Of a DNA stretch of 64,000 nucleotides, positions 8,404 through 18,106 are shown one piece after another. A program made the position numbers and the translations under genes. The stretch comes from Paracoccus salsus (GTDB taxonomy: Bacteria > Pseudomonadota > Alphaproteobacteria > Rhodobacterales > Rhodobacteraceae), in contig NZ_JAKGGD010000001.1 of NCBI RefSeq assembly GCF_021556615.1, positions 310,001-374,000 on the forward strand. Direction: 5' to 3'. Every line of letters begins with the position of its first letter. Position 1 is the stretch's first letter. The notes beneath the pieces are model-generated. The model searched no databases, was not told the origin of the DNA, and saw only the letters and a list, made by a program, of their open reading frames with translations.

Positions 8404-9015
8404 CTACAACAGACGGTATTCCTTGGCCCTCTGCAGCGCCTCGGCAGTGGTACGCGCCTTCAGTCTTTCCCGGACCGAAATCAACCTTGCCTTGAACGCG
8501 CTTTCGGTAATGCCAAGTTTGGCAGCCGCTGCTGCGTGACGGTCGCCCTCCGCGATGCAACGAAGGGCTTCTTTTTGAGCCTTTGTCAGGCTCGCCGGCG
8601 GCTCCGTGATGTCGTGAAGCCGTCGTACAGTCGCCGAGATCTCAGCGATCTCGTCATCCGTGAATTCGCGGTCATCGCGGGCAAAGCTGGCGATGGTGCG
8701 AGAAGCGATTGGCCCGTGAGATACCGTCAGCCCGAAAGTCAGCCCGTGATCGGCCGCGTCCTGAAGGATGTTGAACGGGTCCGGGATCGGCAGGCTGGAC
8801 CAGCGGCAAGCGCCGGTCGTCGAGAAGCCCCAGGCGATCGTCGGGTCCCTGAGGGCGTAGCCGTTCTGGGAATAGAATTCCGACCATGCCTCGGGGTAGG
8901 TCTGGAATTGCATCAGGGGTGCCGCAAAACGGATGTGCAGGCCAACAAAATAGCCTGAGGGGGCAAACTTGCCCAGCTTCCGCAATCCGGCGTTTATATC
9001 TGCGCGTGATGACAT
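8404..9015 (-). CDS. luxR: LuxR-type autoinducer-binding transcriptional regulator
   Basis: A 203-residue two-domain regulator. The N-terminal autoinducer-binding domain shows the expected conserved W, Y, D-P, W and G pattern in EAWSEFYSQNGYALRDPTIAWG (about residues 40-65). The C-terminal helix-turn-helix covers about 143-203, starting SLTKAQKEALRCIAEG and continuing HAAAAAKLGITESAFKARL. The length is a little short of LuxR itself. It is the upstream partner of luxI, so it presumably senses that synthase's product. Its own upstream region (9016-9110) is AT-rich for this genome and holds a possible TTGACG/TCTAAA promoter. Confidence 0.9.
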   Translation of the reverse strand: MSSRADINAGLRKLGKFAPSGYFVGLHIRFAAPLMQFQTYPEAWSEFYSQNGYALRDPTIAWGFSTTGACRWSSLPIPDPFNILQDAADHGLTFGLTVSHGPIASRTIASFARDDREFTDDEIAEISATVRRLHDITEPPASLTKAQKEALRCIAEGDRHAAAAAKLGITESAFKARLISVRERLKARTTAEALQRAKEYRLL

Positions 9016-9110
9016 GACTTTTTAGACAAATTGAGTTCGTTACCGTCAACGTACAAAGTAAGCATGGAACAAATTAGTTGCTAGTCAGTTAATTGTCTGG
9101 GGTACAACGC

Positions 9111-9305
9111 ATGGCCACTTCGGATCGACCGCTATACCTGCCTGCCGGTTTGCGTCAGCAATTGCTTGCATTCGAAACGGCCGGCCTTCTGGACTCAGTG
9201 GAAACCCACGAGGTGGGCGTGGCACTTATGCAGCAGTTGATTTTCGTCAACCCACCGTCAAGCCAAGAAAAAACCCCGCTACTTGTGCAGCAGCGGGGCT
9301 TGTGA
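9111..9305 (+). CDS. Hypothetical small protein, 64 residues
   Basis: A short open frame divergent from luxR. The predicted product starts MATSDRPLYLPAGLRQQLL and has an amphipathic, protein-like middle (ETAGLLDSVETHEVGVALMQ). No family is recognised. The last 12 or so codons run through the hairpin that terminates rplQ from the other strand, which argues against a conserved C-terminus. An in-frame upstream start at 9093 also exists. No good Shine-Dalgarno is evident. It could be a real luxR-divergent small gene or a chance frame. Confidence 0.35.
   Translation: MATSDRPLYLPAGLRQQLLAFETAGLLDSVETHEVGVALMQQLIFVNPPSSQEKTPLLVQQRGL
9266..9302 (-). terminator. Rho-independent terminator of the rpsM-rpsK-rpoA-rplQ operon
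   Basis: Read on the minus strand, a stem CCCCGCT / AGCGGGG with an 11-base loop is followed at once by TTTTTTC. It begins about 48 bases after the rplQ stop. This is the clearest intrinsic terminator in the window and separates the ribosomal operon from luxR. Confidence 0.88.
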
Positions 9306-9347
9306 TTCGTGAAGGTCGCGCCCCCCGGGGGGCCGACCCCGGATTGA

Positions 9348-9767
9348 TCAGTCCTCGGCCTCGATCTCGGCATCCAGACGCGCACGGTCAGCGGCGCCCT
9401 TGGCTGCCGGATCACGATCGACCAGCTCGATGATCGCCATCGGCGCCATGTCGCCATAGCGGAAACCGGCCTTGAGGACGCGCACATAGCCGCCCTGACG
9501 ATCCTTGTAGCGGCCACCCAGCTCGTCAAACAGCTTCGCGACATGCATGTCCTGCTTCAGCTGCGAGGCGGCCTGGCGGCGCGCATGCAGGTCGCCGCGC
9601 TTGGCCAGCGTGATCAGCTTCTCGATGATCGGGCGCAGTTCCTTGGCCTTGGGCAGGGTCGTCTTGATCTGCTCGTGCTCGATCAACGAGCCGGCCATGT
9701 TGGCGAACAGCGCCTTGCGATGTTCGTGGGTGCGGTTGAGGCGGCGATAGCCGCGAGCGTGACGCAT
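9348..9767 (-). CDS. rplQ: 50S ribosomal protein L17
   Basis: A 139-residue L17. It starts [20 protein letters not shown], the near-invariant N-terminus, and continues with [29 protein letters not shown]. The C-terminal extension ([19 protein letters not shown]) is acidic, as in other alphaproteobacteria. It is the last gene of the alpha operon; 112 bases separate it from rpoA, with a small GGGCGC/GCGCCC hairpin at 9854-9869, and a strong terminator follows it. Confidence 0.98.
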   Translation of the reverse strand: MRHARGYRRLNRTHEHRKALFANMAGSLIEHEQIKTTLPKAKELRPIIEKLITLAKRGDLHARRQAASQLKQDMHVAKLFDELGGRYKDRQGGYVRVLKAGFRYGDMAPMAIIELVDRDPAAKGAADRARLDAEIEAED

Positions 9768-9879
9768 GATTTTCTCCTACAGCGTGTTTTGCTTTGTCCG
9801 GCGGCCCATGCGTGGCGGGCCACTCTCCTTGGGGCGTGGAGCCCATGTTGGCGGGGCGCTGACGCGCCCTGCCCTGCTC

Positions 9880-10896
9880 TTAGAACTGATCGTCGAAACG
9901 CTTGGCCAGGTCCTCGATGTTCTCTGGCGGCCAATCGACCACGTCCATGCCCAGATGCAGTCCCATGCCCGACAACACTTCCTTGATCTCGTTCAGGGAC
10001 TTGCGGCCGAAATTCGGGGTCCGAAGCATCTCGGCCTCGGTTTTCTGGATCAGATCGCCGATATAGACGATGTTGTCGTTCTTCAGGCAGTTGGCCGAGC
10101 GGACAGACAATTCCAGCTCGTCCACCTTCTTCAGCAGGCGCGGATCGAATTCCAGCCCGTCGTCGCTGTCCTGGCGATTGGCCGATTCCGGCTCGTCGAA
10201 GTTCACGAACACCGAAAGCTGATCCTGGACGATGCGCGCGGCGTAGGCCACGGCGTCTTCGGGGGTCAGCGACCCGTCCGTCTCGATCTTCATGGTCAGC
10301 TTGTCATAGTCCAGAACCTGGCCCTCACGGGTCGGGGTGACTTCATAGCTGACGCGCTTGACCGGCGAGAAGATCGCGTCGATCGGGATCAGACCGATGG
10401 GCGCGTCGTCGGGACGGTTCTTGTCGGCGGCGACATAGCCCTTGCCCGTCTGAACGGTCAGTTCCATGTTCAGTTCGGCACCGTCGTCCAGATGGCAGAT
10501 GACGTGATCGCGGTTCAGCACCGTGATGCCGGCGGTTTCCTGGATGGCGCTGGCCTTGACCTCGCCCGGGCCCTTGGCGGACAGGGTCAGGCGCTTGGGA
10601 CCATCGACATCCATCTTCAGCGTGACGCCCTTGAGGTTCAGCACGATGTCGGTCACGTCCTCGCGGACGCCGGGCACGCTGCTGAACTCATGCAGGACGT
10701 TGTCGATCTGCACCGAGGTGATCGCCCCACCCTGCAGCGACGACAGCAGCACGCGGCGCAATGCGTTGCCAAGCGTCAGGCCGAAGCCCCGCTCCAGCGG
10801 CTCGGCGATCAGTGTCGCGGTGCGCGTGGCGTCCGCGCCCGGCTTGACGACAAGCTGCGTCGGCTTGATCAATTCGGCCCAGTTCTTGTGGATCAT
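9880..10896 (-). CDS. rpoA: RNA polymerase alpha subunit
   Basis: A 338-residue alpha subunit. The N-terminal domain, for assembly and dimerisation, includes [23 protein letters not shown] (about 34-56). The C-terminal domain begins near residue 250 and contains [15 protein letters not shown] and [21 protein letters not shown], the elements that contact UP-element DNA and activators. The position after rpsK and before rplQ is the standard alpha-operon order. rpsD, present in the E. coli operon, is absent, as is usual in alphaproteobacteria. Confidence 0.98.
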   Translation of the reverse strand: MIHKNWAELIKPTQLVVKPGADATRTATLIAEPLERGFGLTLGNALRRVLLSSLQGGAITSVQIDNVLHEFSSVPGVREDVTDIVLNLKGVTLKMDVDGPKRLTLSAKGPGEVKASAIQETAGITVLNRDHVICHLDDGAELNMELTVQTGKGYVAADKNRPDDAPIGLIPIDAIFSPVKRVSYEVTPTREGQVLDYDKLTMKIETDGSLTPEDAVAYAARIVQDQLSVFVNFDEPESANRQDSDDGLEFDPRLLKKVDELELSVRSANCLKNDNIVYIGDLIQKTEAEMLRTPNFGRKSLNEIKEVLSGMGLHLGMDVVDWPPENIEDLAKRFDDQF

Positions 10897-10964
10897 GGAT
10901 TTTCCTCCATACTTGTTTCCGGCCCATGACCAAGGCCGGAAACGCCCGAGGTGAAATGCGAAAA

Positions 10965-11001
10965 GTCCGAACCGCGCGGATTACACGCGGTCCGGTTCGT
11001 A
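10965..11001 (-). other. Intercistronic hairpin between rpsK and rpoA
   Basis: An inverted repeat (CGAACCG-CGCG ... CGCG-GTC-CGGTTCG around a short loop) sits just after the rpsK stop. There is no T tract, so an mRNA processing or stabilising hairpin is likelier than a terminator, since rpoA must be expressed with the operon. Confidence 0.4.
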
Positions 11002-11012
11002 ATGATCCAGGA

Positions 11013-11402
11013 TCAGACGCGACGGCGCTTGGGCGGACGGCAACCGTTATGGGCGATCGGCGTCACGTCGCGGATGGCGGTGATGTTGAAGCCGACTGCG
11101 GCCAGCGCACGCAGCGCCGATTCGCGGCCCGAGCCGGGGCCCTGAACTTCGACTTCCAGCGTCTTGACGCCATGTTCCTGAGCCTTGCGGCCAGCGTCTT
11201 CGGCGGCCATCTGCGCGGCATAGGGGGTCGATTTGCGCGACCCCTTGAAGCCCATCGTGCCAGCCGACGACCACGCGATCGCGTTGCCCTGCACATCCGA
11301 GATCAGGATCTTGGTGTTGTTGAAGCTGGAATTCACATGCGCCACTCCGGTGGCGATGTTCTTGCGCTCTTTGCGCTTCATGCGAGTCTTTTCGCGTGCC
11401 AT
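11013..11402 (-). CDS. rpsK: 30S ribosomal protein S11
   Basis: A 129-residue S11, part of the 30S platform. It opens [26 protein letters not shown] with the basic N-terminal tail, then [37 protein letters not shown], and ends with the conserved [18 protein letters not shown]. It starts 12 bases after rpsM and is followed by rpoA. Confidence 0.98.
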   Translation of the reverse strand: MAREKTRMKRKERKNIATGVAHVNSSFNNTKILISDVQGNAIAWSSAGTMGFKGSRKSTPYAAQMAAEDAGRKAQEHGVKTLEVEVQGPGSGRESALRALAAVGFNITAIRDVTPIAHNGCRPPKRRRV

Positions 11403-11414
11403 GTCCGTTACCCC

Positions 11415-11783
11415 TTACTTCTTCTTGCCGGCGATCGGCTTCGCCGGGCCCTTGCGGGTGCGGGCATTGGTGTGGGTGCGCTGACCGCGGACCGGCAGGC
11501 CACGACGGTGACGAAGGCCGCGATAGGAACCCAAGTCCATCATGCGCTTGATGTTCATCTGCGCTTCGCGGCGCAGGTCGCCTTCGACGGTCAGGTTCGC
11601 GTCGATATATTCGCGGATCTGAAGAACCTCGGCATCCGAAAGCTCGTTCACGCGGCGGGCCGGGTCGATGCCGACGGCCTCGCAGATCTGATTGGCGAAC
11701 ATCGTGCCAATGCCGTGGATATAGGTCAGGGCGATGGGGACACGCTTCCCCGTCGGAATGTTGACGCCAGCAATACGAGCCAC
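11415..11783 (-). CDS. rpsM: 30S ribosomal protein S13
   Basis: A 122-residue S13 of the 30S head, contacting the P-site tRNA through its basic tail. The start [26 protein letters not shown] and the end [24 protein letters not shown] are characteristic. AAAAGGAT precedes the ATG. It is the first gene after a 211-base spacer that carries several hairpins and a possible promoter, so it may head its own transcription unit. Confidence 0.98.
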   Translation of the reverse strand: MARIAGVNIPTGKRVPIALTYIHGIGTMFANQICEAVGIDPARRVNELSDAEVLQIREYIDANLTVEGDLRREAQMNIKRMMDLGSYRGLRHRRGLPVRGQRTHTNARTRKGPAKPIAGKKK

Positions 11784-11803
11784 GCGTTATCCTTTTCGGT
11801 TGC

Positions 11804-11823
11804 GGTTCCGTAGCGCCGGAACC
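11804..11823 (+). terminator. Hairpin with + strand T tract in the rpsM leader
   Basis: A perfect 7-bp stem (GGTTCCG / CGGAACC, loop TAGCGC) is followed on the + strand by TTTTTTC, the layout of an intrinsic terminator for rightward transcription. No + strand gene ends here. In the rpsM mRNA (minus strand) the same stem forms a 5' leader hairpin shortly before the ribosome-binding site. Confidence 0.5.
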
Positions 11824-11835
11824 TTTTTTCACAAC

Positions 11836-11863
11836 TTAAAGCCCGAAAGCCATGCCTTCGGGC
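11836..11863 (-). terminator. Possible terminator downstream of adk
   Basis: On the minus strand a 7-bp stem GCCCGAA / TTCGGGC with a 9-base loop is followed by TTTAAGTT. It lies 132 bases after the adk stop and before rpsM. The T run is short, so it may attenuate rather than stop transcription. Confidence 0.5.
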
Positions 11864-11914
11864 CAGTCTATGGTCCACCCGGACGGACCGGATGATTCTC
11901 TTGCGAGATGCCGT

Positions 11915-11954
11915 GATCTAAAGCGTGACCCACGCCCCGTCAAGGGCGTGGGTC
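11915..11954 (-). promoter_or_regulatory. Candidate rpsM promoter overlapping an 11-bp inverted repeat
   Basis: A perfect inverted repeat GACCCACGCCC / GGGCGTGGGTC with a 6-base loop occupies 11927-11954. On the minus strand the same DNA offers TTGACG, 17 bases, then TAGATC, a weak sigma-70-like pair (11915-11943) about 130 bases before rpsM. The dyad may be an operator or an mRNA hairpin from adk read-through. Confidence 0.35.
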
Positions 11955-11994
11955 GAAAACACTTGACATGCCGCAGGAACCTTGCAGCGCCGAT

Positions 11995-12645
11995 CTATTT
12001 TCCGTCCAGCACGGCTGAGATCTGGCGTGCGACCTCGTCGATCTCGGCCAATCCATCGACGGGCGCCAGCTTGTCCTTGGCATAGTAGTAGCCGATGAGC
12101 GGCGATGTCTTCTTGTAATATTCCAGCAGCCGGGTCTTCAGGCTGTCCTCGTTGTCATCGGCGCGGCGCTTCAGATCGTCCGAACCGCAGACATCGCAAA
12201 TGCCCGGTTTCGCCGTCGGCTTGGTGTCGTCGTGATAGACCTCGCCACAATTGCCGCAGGTAAAGCGGCCGGTGATCCGGCGGACCAGCGCCTCGTCGTC
12301 CACGCGCATCTCGATCACCGAGTCCAGCGTCATGCCGGTTTCGTCCAGAAGCGCGCCAAGCGCATCGGCCTGCGCCAGCGTGCGCGGAAAGCCGTCGAAG
12401 ATGAAGCCGTTGCCGCCTTCGGCCAGCTTTTCGCGGATCAGGCCGATGACGATCTCGTCGGTGACAAGCTCGCCGCGGTCCATGACCTCTGCGACGCGCT
12501 GGCCCATCTCGGTGCCCGATGTGCGCGCCGCGCGCAGCATGTCACCGGTGGACAACTGCATCAGCCCGCGCCCCTCCTCAAGCTTGCGAGCCTGCGTTCC
12601 CTTGCCGGCACCCGGAGGCCCCAAAAGAATGATGTTGGTCGTCAT
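11995..12645 (-). CDS. adk: Adenylate kinase, zinc-lid type
   Basis: Adk interconverts ATP + AMP and 2 ADP. The 216-residue protein has the P-loop [11 protein letters not shown] (9-19), the AMP site [10 protein letters not shown] (31-40) and GFPRTLAQA (85-93). The lid domain carries four cysteines, Cys130, 133, 150 and 153 in CxxC ... CxxC spacing, consistent with structural zinc as in long-form adenylate kinases. It follows secY by 40 bases, the ancestral secY-adk-rpsM order. Confidence 0.97.
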   Translation of the reverse strand: MTTNIILLGPPGAGKGTQARKLEEGRGLMQLSTGDMLRAARTSGTEMGQRVAEVMDRGELVTDEIVIGLIREKLAEGGNGFIFDGFPRTLAQADALGALLDETGMTLDSVIEMRVDDEALVRRITGRFTCGNCGEVYHDDTKPTAKPGICDVCGSDDLKRRADDNEDSLKTRLLEYYKKTSPLIGYYYAKDKLAPVDGLAEIDEVARQISAVLDGK

Positions 12646-12685
12646 GAAAGCCTGTCCCCCTCGGCTGGCTGCGGTTCAGTCAGTC

Positions 12686-14056
<1,371 letters not shown>

Positions 14057-14087
14057 GTTTTTTACGTCCCGTGTCATGACAGCGCCG

Positions 14088-14158
14088 CCGGCCCGTTTCC
14101 GGGGACCGGCGGCGCCTGGAAAACCTGTCCGCTATCTATGGGGCGCGAACGCCCCATA
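14088..14158 (-). other. Two strong hairpins in the rplO-secY spacer
   Basis: The first is a 10-bp perfect stem GCGCCGCCGG / CCGGCGGCGC around a 14-base loop (about 14090-14123). The second, at 14137-14158, is a 9-bp perfect stem TATGGGGCG / CGCCCCATA; on the transcribed minus strand its four-base loop is TTCG, so the mRNA has a UUCG tetraloop. Neither has a T tract. They look like mRNA processing or stability elements inside the operon. Confidence 0.6.
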
Positions 14159-14165
14159 CAACAGC

Positions 14166-14642
14166 TTATTCCGCCGCCGCCGGTTCGGCCGGAAGCGAAA
14201 CCTTGCCGCCCGCCTTCTCGACCGCCTCGACGGCGGATTTCGACGCGCCGGTGACCGCGATGGTCAGGCCGACCTTCAACTCGCCCTTGGCCAGCAGGCG
14301 GATTCCGTCCAGCCTGCGACGCACCAGACCCGACGCGACCAGCGCGTCTTCGGTCAGTTCCGCCTTGGGGTCGATCTTGCCGGCGTCGATGAAGCCCTGA
14401 ATCTGGCCCAGATTGACGACCGCAAAGGATTTCGCATTCGGCTTGGTGAAGCCGCGCTTCGGCAGGCGCCGATAGAGCGGCATCTGGCCGCCCTCATAGC
14501 CGCCGATGGCAACGCCCGAGCGCGATTTCTGGCCCTTGATACCACGGCCGGCCGTCTTGCCCTTGCCCGAACCGGGGCCACGCGCCACGCGCTTCTTGGA
14601 CTGGTTCGCGCCTTCGTTGTCGCGAATTTCGTGCAGTTTCAT
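14166..14642 (-). CDS. rplO: 50S ribosomal protein L15
   Basis: A 158-residue L15 starting [22 protein letters not shown], with the glycine-rich basic [20 protein letters not shown] segment and [30 protein letters not shown] precedes the ATG. The expected neighbours upstream (rpmD for L30, rpsE for S5) are missing: the next gene is an AraC regulator 158 bases away. The frame is open beyond the start to 15659 but that part is antisense-like and not coding. A candidate sigma-70 promoter lies in the upstream gap, so L15 seems to head this part of the operon. Confidence 0.97.
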   Translation of the reverse strand: MKLHEIRDNEGANQSKKRVARGPGSGKGKTAGRGIKGQKSRSGVAIGGYEGGQMPLYRRLPKRGFTKPNAKSFAVVNLGQIQGFIDAGKIDPKAELTEDALVASGLVRRRLDGIRLLAKGELKVGLTIAVTGASKSAVEAVEKAGGKVSLPAEPAAAE

Positions 14643-14739
14643 GTCGCTTCTCCTAAGCCGGACACATCCCCGAAGCGATACAGGACGGACACGGCGTTTC
14701 TTGCTGCGTTGAGTCGGTACCCGATCCGGGCACCGCGCG

Positions 14740-14768
14740 CTGATACCGAAGCCGGGCGGCCCGGTCAA
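14740..14768 (-). promoter_or_regulatory. Candidate promoter for rplO-secY-adk
   Basis: On the minus strand TTGACC, exactly 17 bases, then TATCAG. The -35 matches 5 of 6 and the -10 at least the first two bases and the A of the sigma-70 consensus. It lies about 100 bases before the rplO ATG, where a promoter is needed because the ancestral operon is broken here. Confidence 0.5.
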
Positions 14769-14800
14769 GCCAACGCCCGCATCAGCCCTGCCCGCCGCGA

Positions 14801-15790
14801 TCACATGTCTTTCAGGTTCCGGCGAAACGCGCCCGGGCTTTGTCCCGTCCATGACCTGAACGCCCGATGAAAGGCGCCCGGCTCGCTGTAGCCAAGGCGG
14901 ACCGCCACATCGGCCACGCCCTGCCCGGTCTCGCGCAGCAGGCGCTGCGCCATGGCAAGACGCAGCTCGTCCTTGATCGCCATGAAGCTCTGTCCATCCG
15001 ATTTCAGCCGGCGCCGCAGGGTCGCGGGCGCGACGCCCATCTCGCCGGCAAGGGCGAGGAAGTCCGGCCAGTCGCCAGGCTCGCGTGCCGCCAGACGGGC
15101 ACGCAGCTGTGCCGCCAGCCCGCCGTCGTGGCGATAGCGCATCAGGATGTTGCCCGGCGCCGCGCTCAGAAAGCTCTTCAGCGCGGCCTCGGACCGGATC
15201 GTGGGAAGGCGCAGATGTTCGGCGTCGAACTGCAGGCAGCTTTGCGGCTGATCGAACCGGACCGGGGCGCCGAAGAACTGCCGGTAATCCTGGCGAAGGG
15301 GCGGTGCGTTGCAGGTGAAATCCAGTCGCCGCAGGGGGATCCTGCGCCCGACCAGCCAGCACGCCAGCCCCATGAGGATCAGCCAATATGTCCGATAGGC
15401 AAAGGCGCCACGCTCGGTATCGGGATCCTCGAGCAGGATCACCGCCTCGCCGGCCCGCGTATCCAGCCGGCCACGCGGGTATTCCAGAACGACATTCAGA
15501 AATCGCAGCGCCCGCCGCAAACCCCTCTCCAGCGTGCCGGCGTGCAGCACCGCATGACCCATCAGCGCGAAGCTGCCCGGACGCATGGGTCTCGCGCCAA
15601 GGCCGAGGAACTCGTCCTGCATGGCGGCGGCGATCGCCAGCCAGAGGCGACTGTAGCACTGCGGCGACACAGGTCCTGCCAAGGGCCCGATCCCCGCCGC
15701 CGCAATCACCGGGGCCGGATCGCGACCGCTGGCGCGCAGGCAGGCCAGAGCGTCCTCGACAAATCCTGCGGCGATGCCATTGTGTTCCAT
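14801..15790 (-). CDS. AraC-family transcriptional regulator (Arabinose_bd type)
   Basis: About 329 residues. The N-terminal two thirds match the OruR/ArgR-like ligand-binding domain of AraC regulators ([17 protein letters not shown] at the start, [26 protein letters not shown] near residue 75, then [22 protein letters not shown]). The C-terminal AraC helix-turn-helix covers about 230-325, with [19 protein letters not shown] and the second helix pair [20 protein letters not shown]. The start is taken at ATG 15790; an in-frame ATG at 15808 is also possible. It is divergent from the SDR-thiolase pair and so is the natural candidate to regulate it. Confidence 0.85.
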   Translation of the reverse strand: MEHNGIAAGFVEDALACLRASGRDPAPVIAAAGIGPLAGPVSPQCYSRLWLAIAAAMQDEFLGLGARPMRPGSFALMGHAVLHAGTLERGLRRALRFLNVVLEYPRGRLDTRAGEAVILLEDPDTERGAFAYRTYWLILMGLACWLVGRRIPLRRLDFTCNAPPLRQDYRQFFGAPVRFDQPQSCLQFDAEHLRLPTIRSEAALKSFLSAAPGNILMRYRHDGGLAAQLRARLAAREPGDWPDFLALAGEMGVAPATLRRRLKSDGQSFMAIKDELRLAMAQRLLRETGQGVADVAVRLGYSEPGAFHRAFRSWTGQSPGAFRRNLKDM

Positions 15791-15918
15791 GCGATCACCG
15801 CATGGCATTTTCGATCAGGTTGCAAGACCGCCAGCGTCATTGAATGCCACATCGTTCGGATTAAGATCCGCATCGACCCTGCCGGTCGCCGGGATCGCGC
15901 AGTCAGACGGAGGACAGG

Positions 15919-16686
15919 ATGCAGATCGAAGGCAAGAGCTTCATTGTCACGGGTGCAGGATCGGGACTGGGCGCGGCGGTGGCGCGGCGCCTTGCATCGC
16001 TTGGCGGCAGGGTGCTGCTGGCCGACATCAACGAGGCGGCTGGCAGCGCCGTGGCCGTGGAACTGGGCGAGACGGCACGCTTTCGGCGCACCGATGTCAC
16101 CAGCGATGCCGATGGAACGGCCGCGGTCGCCGCCGCGCTCGAAGCCTTCGGGCAACTGGATGGGCTGGTCAATTGCGCCGGCGTCGCGCCGGGCGAGAAG
16201 ATCGTCGGACGCGACGGCCCGCACGGCCTGGACAGCTTTGCGCGCGCCGTCTCGATCAACCTGATCGGCACGTTCAACATGCTGCGCCTGGCGGCTGACG
16301 CCATGTCGCGACAGCAGCCGGGCCCGGACGGAGAGCGGGGCGTGATCGTCAACACCGCGTCGATCGCCGCCCAGGATGGGCAGATCGGCCAGGCAGCCTA
16401 TGCCGCGTCGAAGGGCGGTGTCGCGGCGCTGACCCTGCCCGCCGCGCGCGAACTGGCGCGGCACGGCATTCGCGTCGTCACCATCGCGCCCGGCATCTTC
16501 GCGACGCCGATGATGGCCGGGCTGCCACAGGATGTGCAGGATGCGCTGGGGGCCAGCGTGCCGTTTCCCGCGCGGCTCGGAGACCCGGCGGAATACGCCG
16601 CGCTGGTCGAGCACATCATCGGCAACCGCATGCTGAACGGCGAAGTGATCCGGCTTGACGGCGCGTTGCGGATGCCGCCGCGCTGA
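15919..16686 (+). CDS. Short-chain 3-hydroxyacyl-CoA dehydrogenase (SDR, type II HADH-like)
   Basis: A 255-residue SDR oxidoreductase. The NAD-binding TGAGSGLG is at residues 11-18, followed by LADINEAAG, whose acidic residue favours NAD over NADP. The NAG-like element is NCAGVAP. The catalytic Ser is in NTASIAA and Tyr/Lys in AAYAASKGG. The [22 protein letters not shown] and [34 protein letters not shown] segments resemble the HSD17B10 / 2-methyl-3-hydroxybutyryl-CoA dehydrogenase group. The following thiolase supports a beta-oxidation or branched-chain acyl-CoA role. GGAGGACAGG precedes the ATG. Confidence 0.85.
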   Translation: MQIEGKSFIVTGAGSGLGAAVARRLASLGGRVLLADINEAAGSAVAVELGETARFRRTDVTSDADGTAAVAAALEAFGQLDGLVNCAGVAPGEKIVGRDGPHGLDSFARAVSINLIGTFNMLRLAADAMSRQQPGPDGERGVIVNTASIAAQDGQIGQAAYAASKGGVAALTLPAARELARHGIRVVTIAPGIFATPMMAGLPQDVQDALGASVPFPARLGDPAEYAALVEHIIGNRMLNGEVIRLDGALRMPPR

Positions 16687-16713
16687 GCCCGAAACCAGGG
16701 GAGAGATGGAAGA

Positions 16714-17904
16714 ATGAGCATGGATGATCCGATCGTGATCGCGGGCATGGCCCGCACGCCGATGGGCGGTTTTCAGGGCGATCTGGCCGGCGCGACCGCC
16801 AGCGCGCTTGGCGCGGCGGCGATTTCCGCCGCGGTCGCGCGCACCGGCTTGCAGCCCGATGCCGTGGACGAGGTGGTGTTCGGCTGCGTTCTGCCCGCCG
16901 GTCAGGGTCAGGCCCCGGCACGTCAGGCCGGTCTTGCCGCCGGACTGCCAGTGTCGACGGGCGCGACGACGGTGAACAAGATGTGCGGGTCGGGGATGAA
17001 GGCCGCGATGCTGGCGCATGACCTGCTGATCGCCGGCAGCGCCGGCGTGGCCGTGGCGGGCGGCATGGAGAGCATGTCGAATGCGCCCTATCTGCTTCCC
17101 AAGGCGCGCGGCGGCTATCGGATGGGCCACGGCCAGGTTCTGGACCACATGTTCCTTGACGGGCTGGAAGACGCCTATGACAAGGGCCGCCTGATGGGCA
17201 CCTTCGCCGAGGATTGCGCGCAAGAGCTTTCTCTGAGCCGCGAGGACCAGGATGCCTATGCCATCGCCTCGCTGGAACGGGCACAGGCGGCGATATCGGG
17301 GGGCCGGTTCGCGGCCGAGATAACGCCGGTCACCATCGCGACCCGCGCGGGCGACCATCGCGTCGATACCGACGAACAGCCCGGCAAGGCACGTCCCGAC
17401 AAGATACCCGGCCTCAAGCCCGCCTTTCGCGCGGGCGGGACGGTGACGGCGGCGAATTCCAGCTCGATCTCGGACGGGGCCGCCGCGCTTGTCCTGATGC
17501 GCCGGTCGCGGGCCGAACGCGAGGGGCTGACGCCGCTGGCGATCATCCGTGGCCATGTGACGCACGCCGACAAGCCCAGCCTGTTCCCGACCGCACCCGT
17601 CGGCGCGCTGCGCGGGCTGGCGGATCGAACCGGCTGGAACCTTGCGGATGTCGACCTGTTCGAGATCAACGAGGCCTTCGCGGTCGTGGCGATGGCCGCG
17701 ATGAAAAAGCTGGACCTGCCGCATGACAAGGTGAACATCCACGGCGGCGCCTGCGCGCTGGGGCATCCGATCGGCGCCTCGGGCGCGCGCATCATGGTCA
17801 CGCTGCTGGCGGCCCTGCAGACGCACGGCCTGACGCGCGGCATGGCGAGCCTGTGCATCGGCGGGGGCGAGGCCACCGCGCTTGCGATCGAGCGGGTCGG
17901 CTGA
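16714..17904 (+). CDS. Acetyl-CoA acetyltransferase (thiolase)
   Basis: A 396-residue thiolase. The acyl-binding cysteine is Cys91 in NKMCGSGMKA. The C-terminal catalytic residues are in NEAFAVVAM (NEAF), CALGHPIGASGAR (His and Cys) and the terminal CIGGGEATALAIERVG, where the usual CxGGG cysteine is present. Either thiolytic cleavage or acetoacetyl-CoA synthesis is chemically possible. It starts 27 bases after the SDR gene with GGGGAGAGATGGAAG before the ATG, so they form one operon, facing away from the AraC regulator. Confidence 0.92.
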   Translation: MSMDDPIVIAGMARTPMGGFQGDLAGATASALGAAAISAAVARTGLQPDAVDEVVFGCVLPAGQGQAPARQAGLAAGLPVSTGATTVNKMCGSGMKAAMLAHDLLIAGSAGVAVAGGMESMSNAPYLLPKARGGYRMGHGQVLDHMFLDGLEDAYDKGRLMGTFAEDCAQELSLSREDQDAYAIASLERAQAAISGGRFAAEITPVTIATRAGDHRVDTDEQPGKARPDKIPGLKPAFRAGGTVTAANSSSISDGAAALVLMRRSRAEREGLTPLAIIRGHVTHADKPSLFPTAPVGALRGLADRTGWNLADVDLFEINEAFAVVAMAAMKKLDLPHDKVNIHGGACALGHPIGASGARIMVTLLAALQTHGLTRGMASLCIGGGEATALAIERVG

Positions 17905-18106
17905 TCGCGAGGAGGGACCGCGCCGGCCGGTTCTGCACGGCCCCGGGGGGGCAAGGCAGAGGTCGGGTGGGTGGCCCGGCCCACGGCGCCCGGACGCGCT
18001 GTCCTGGCTGTGGCCATGGTCGTCCGCGGCAATGCCCCGTCCGGCATGCAAGGTGGTCCGGGCGTGTCTCGCCACAGCGCTATCACATCGCGAAAGGGGC
18101 CAGATC

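Noticed and set aside
17905..18106. N-terminal extension of the KDG kinase from 17882
   Set aside because: The extra 75 codons overlap the thiolase end and match nothing; GTG 18107 has a good ribosome-binding site and the family N-terminus.
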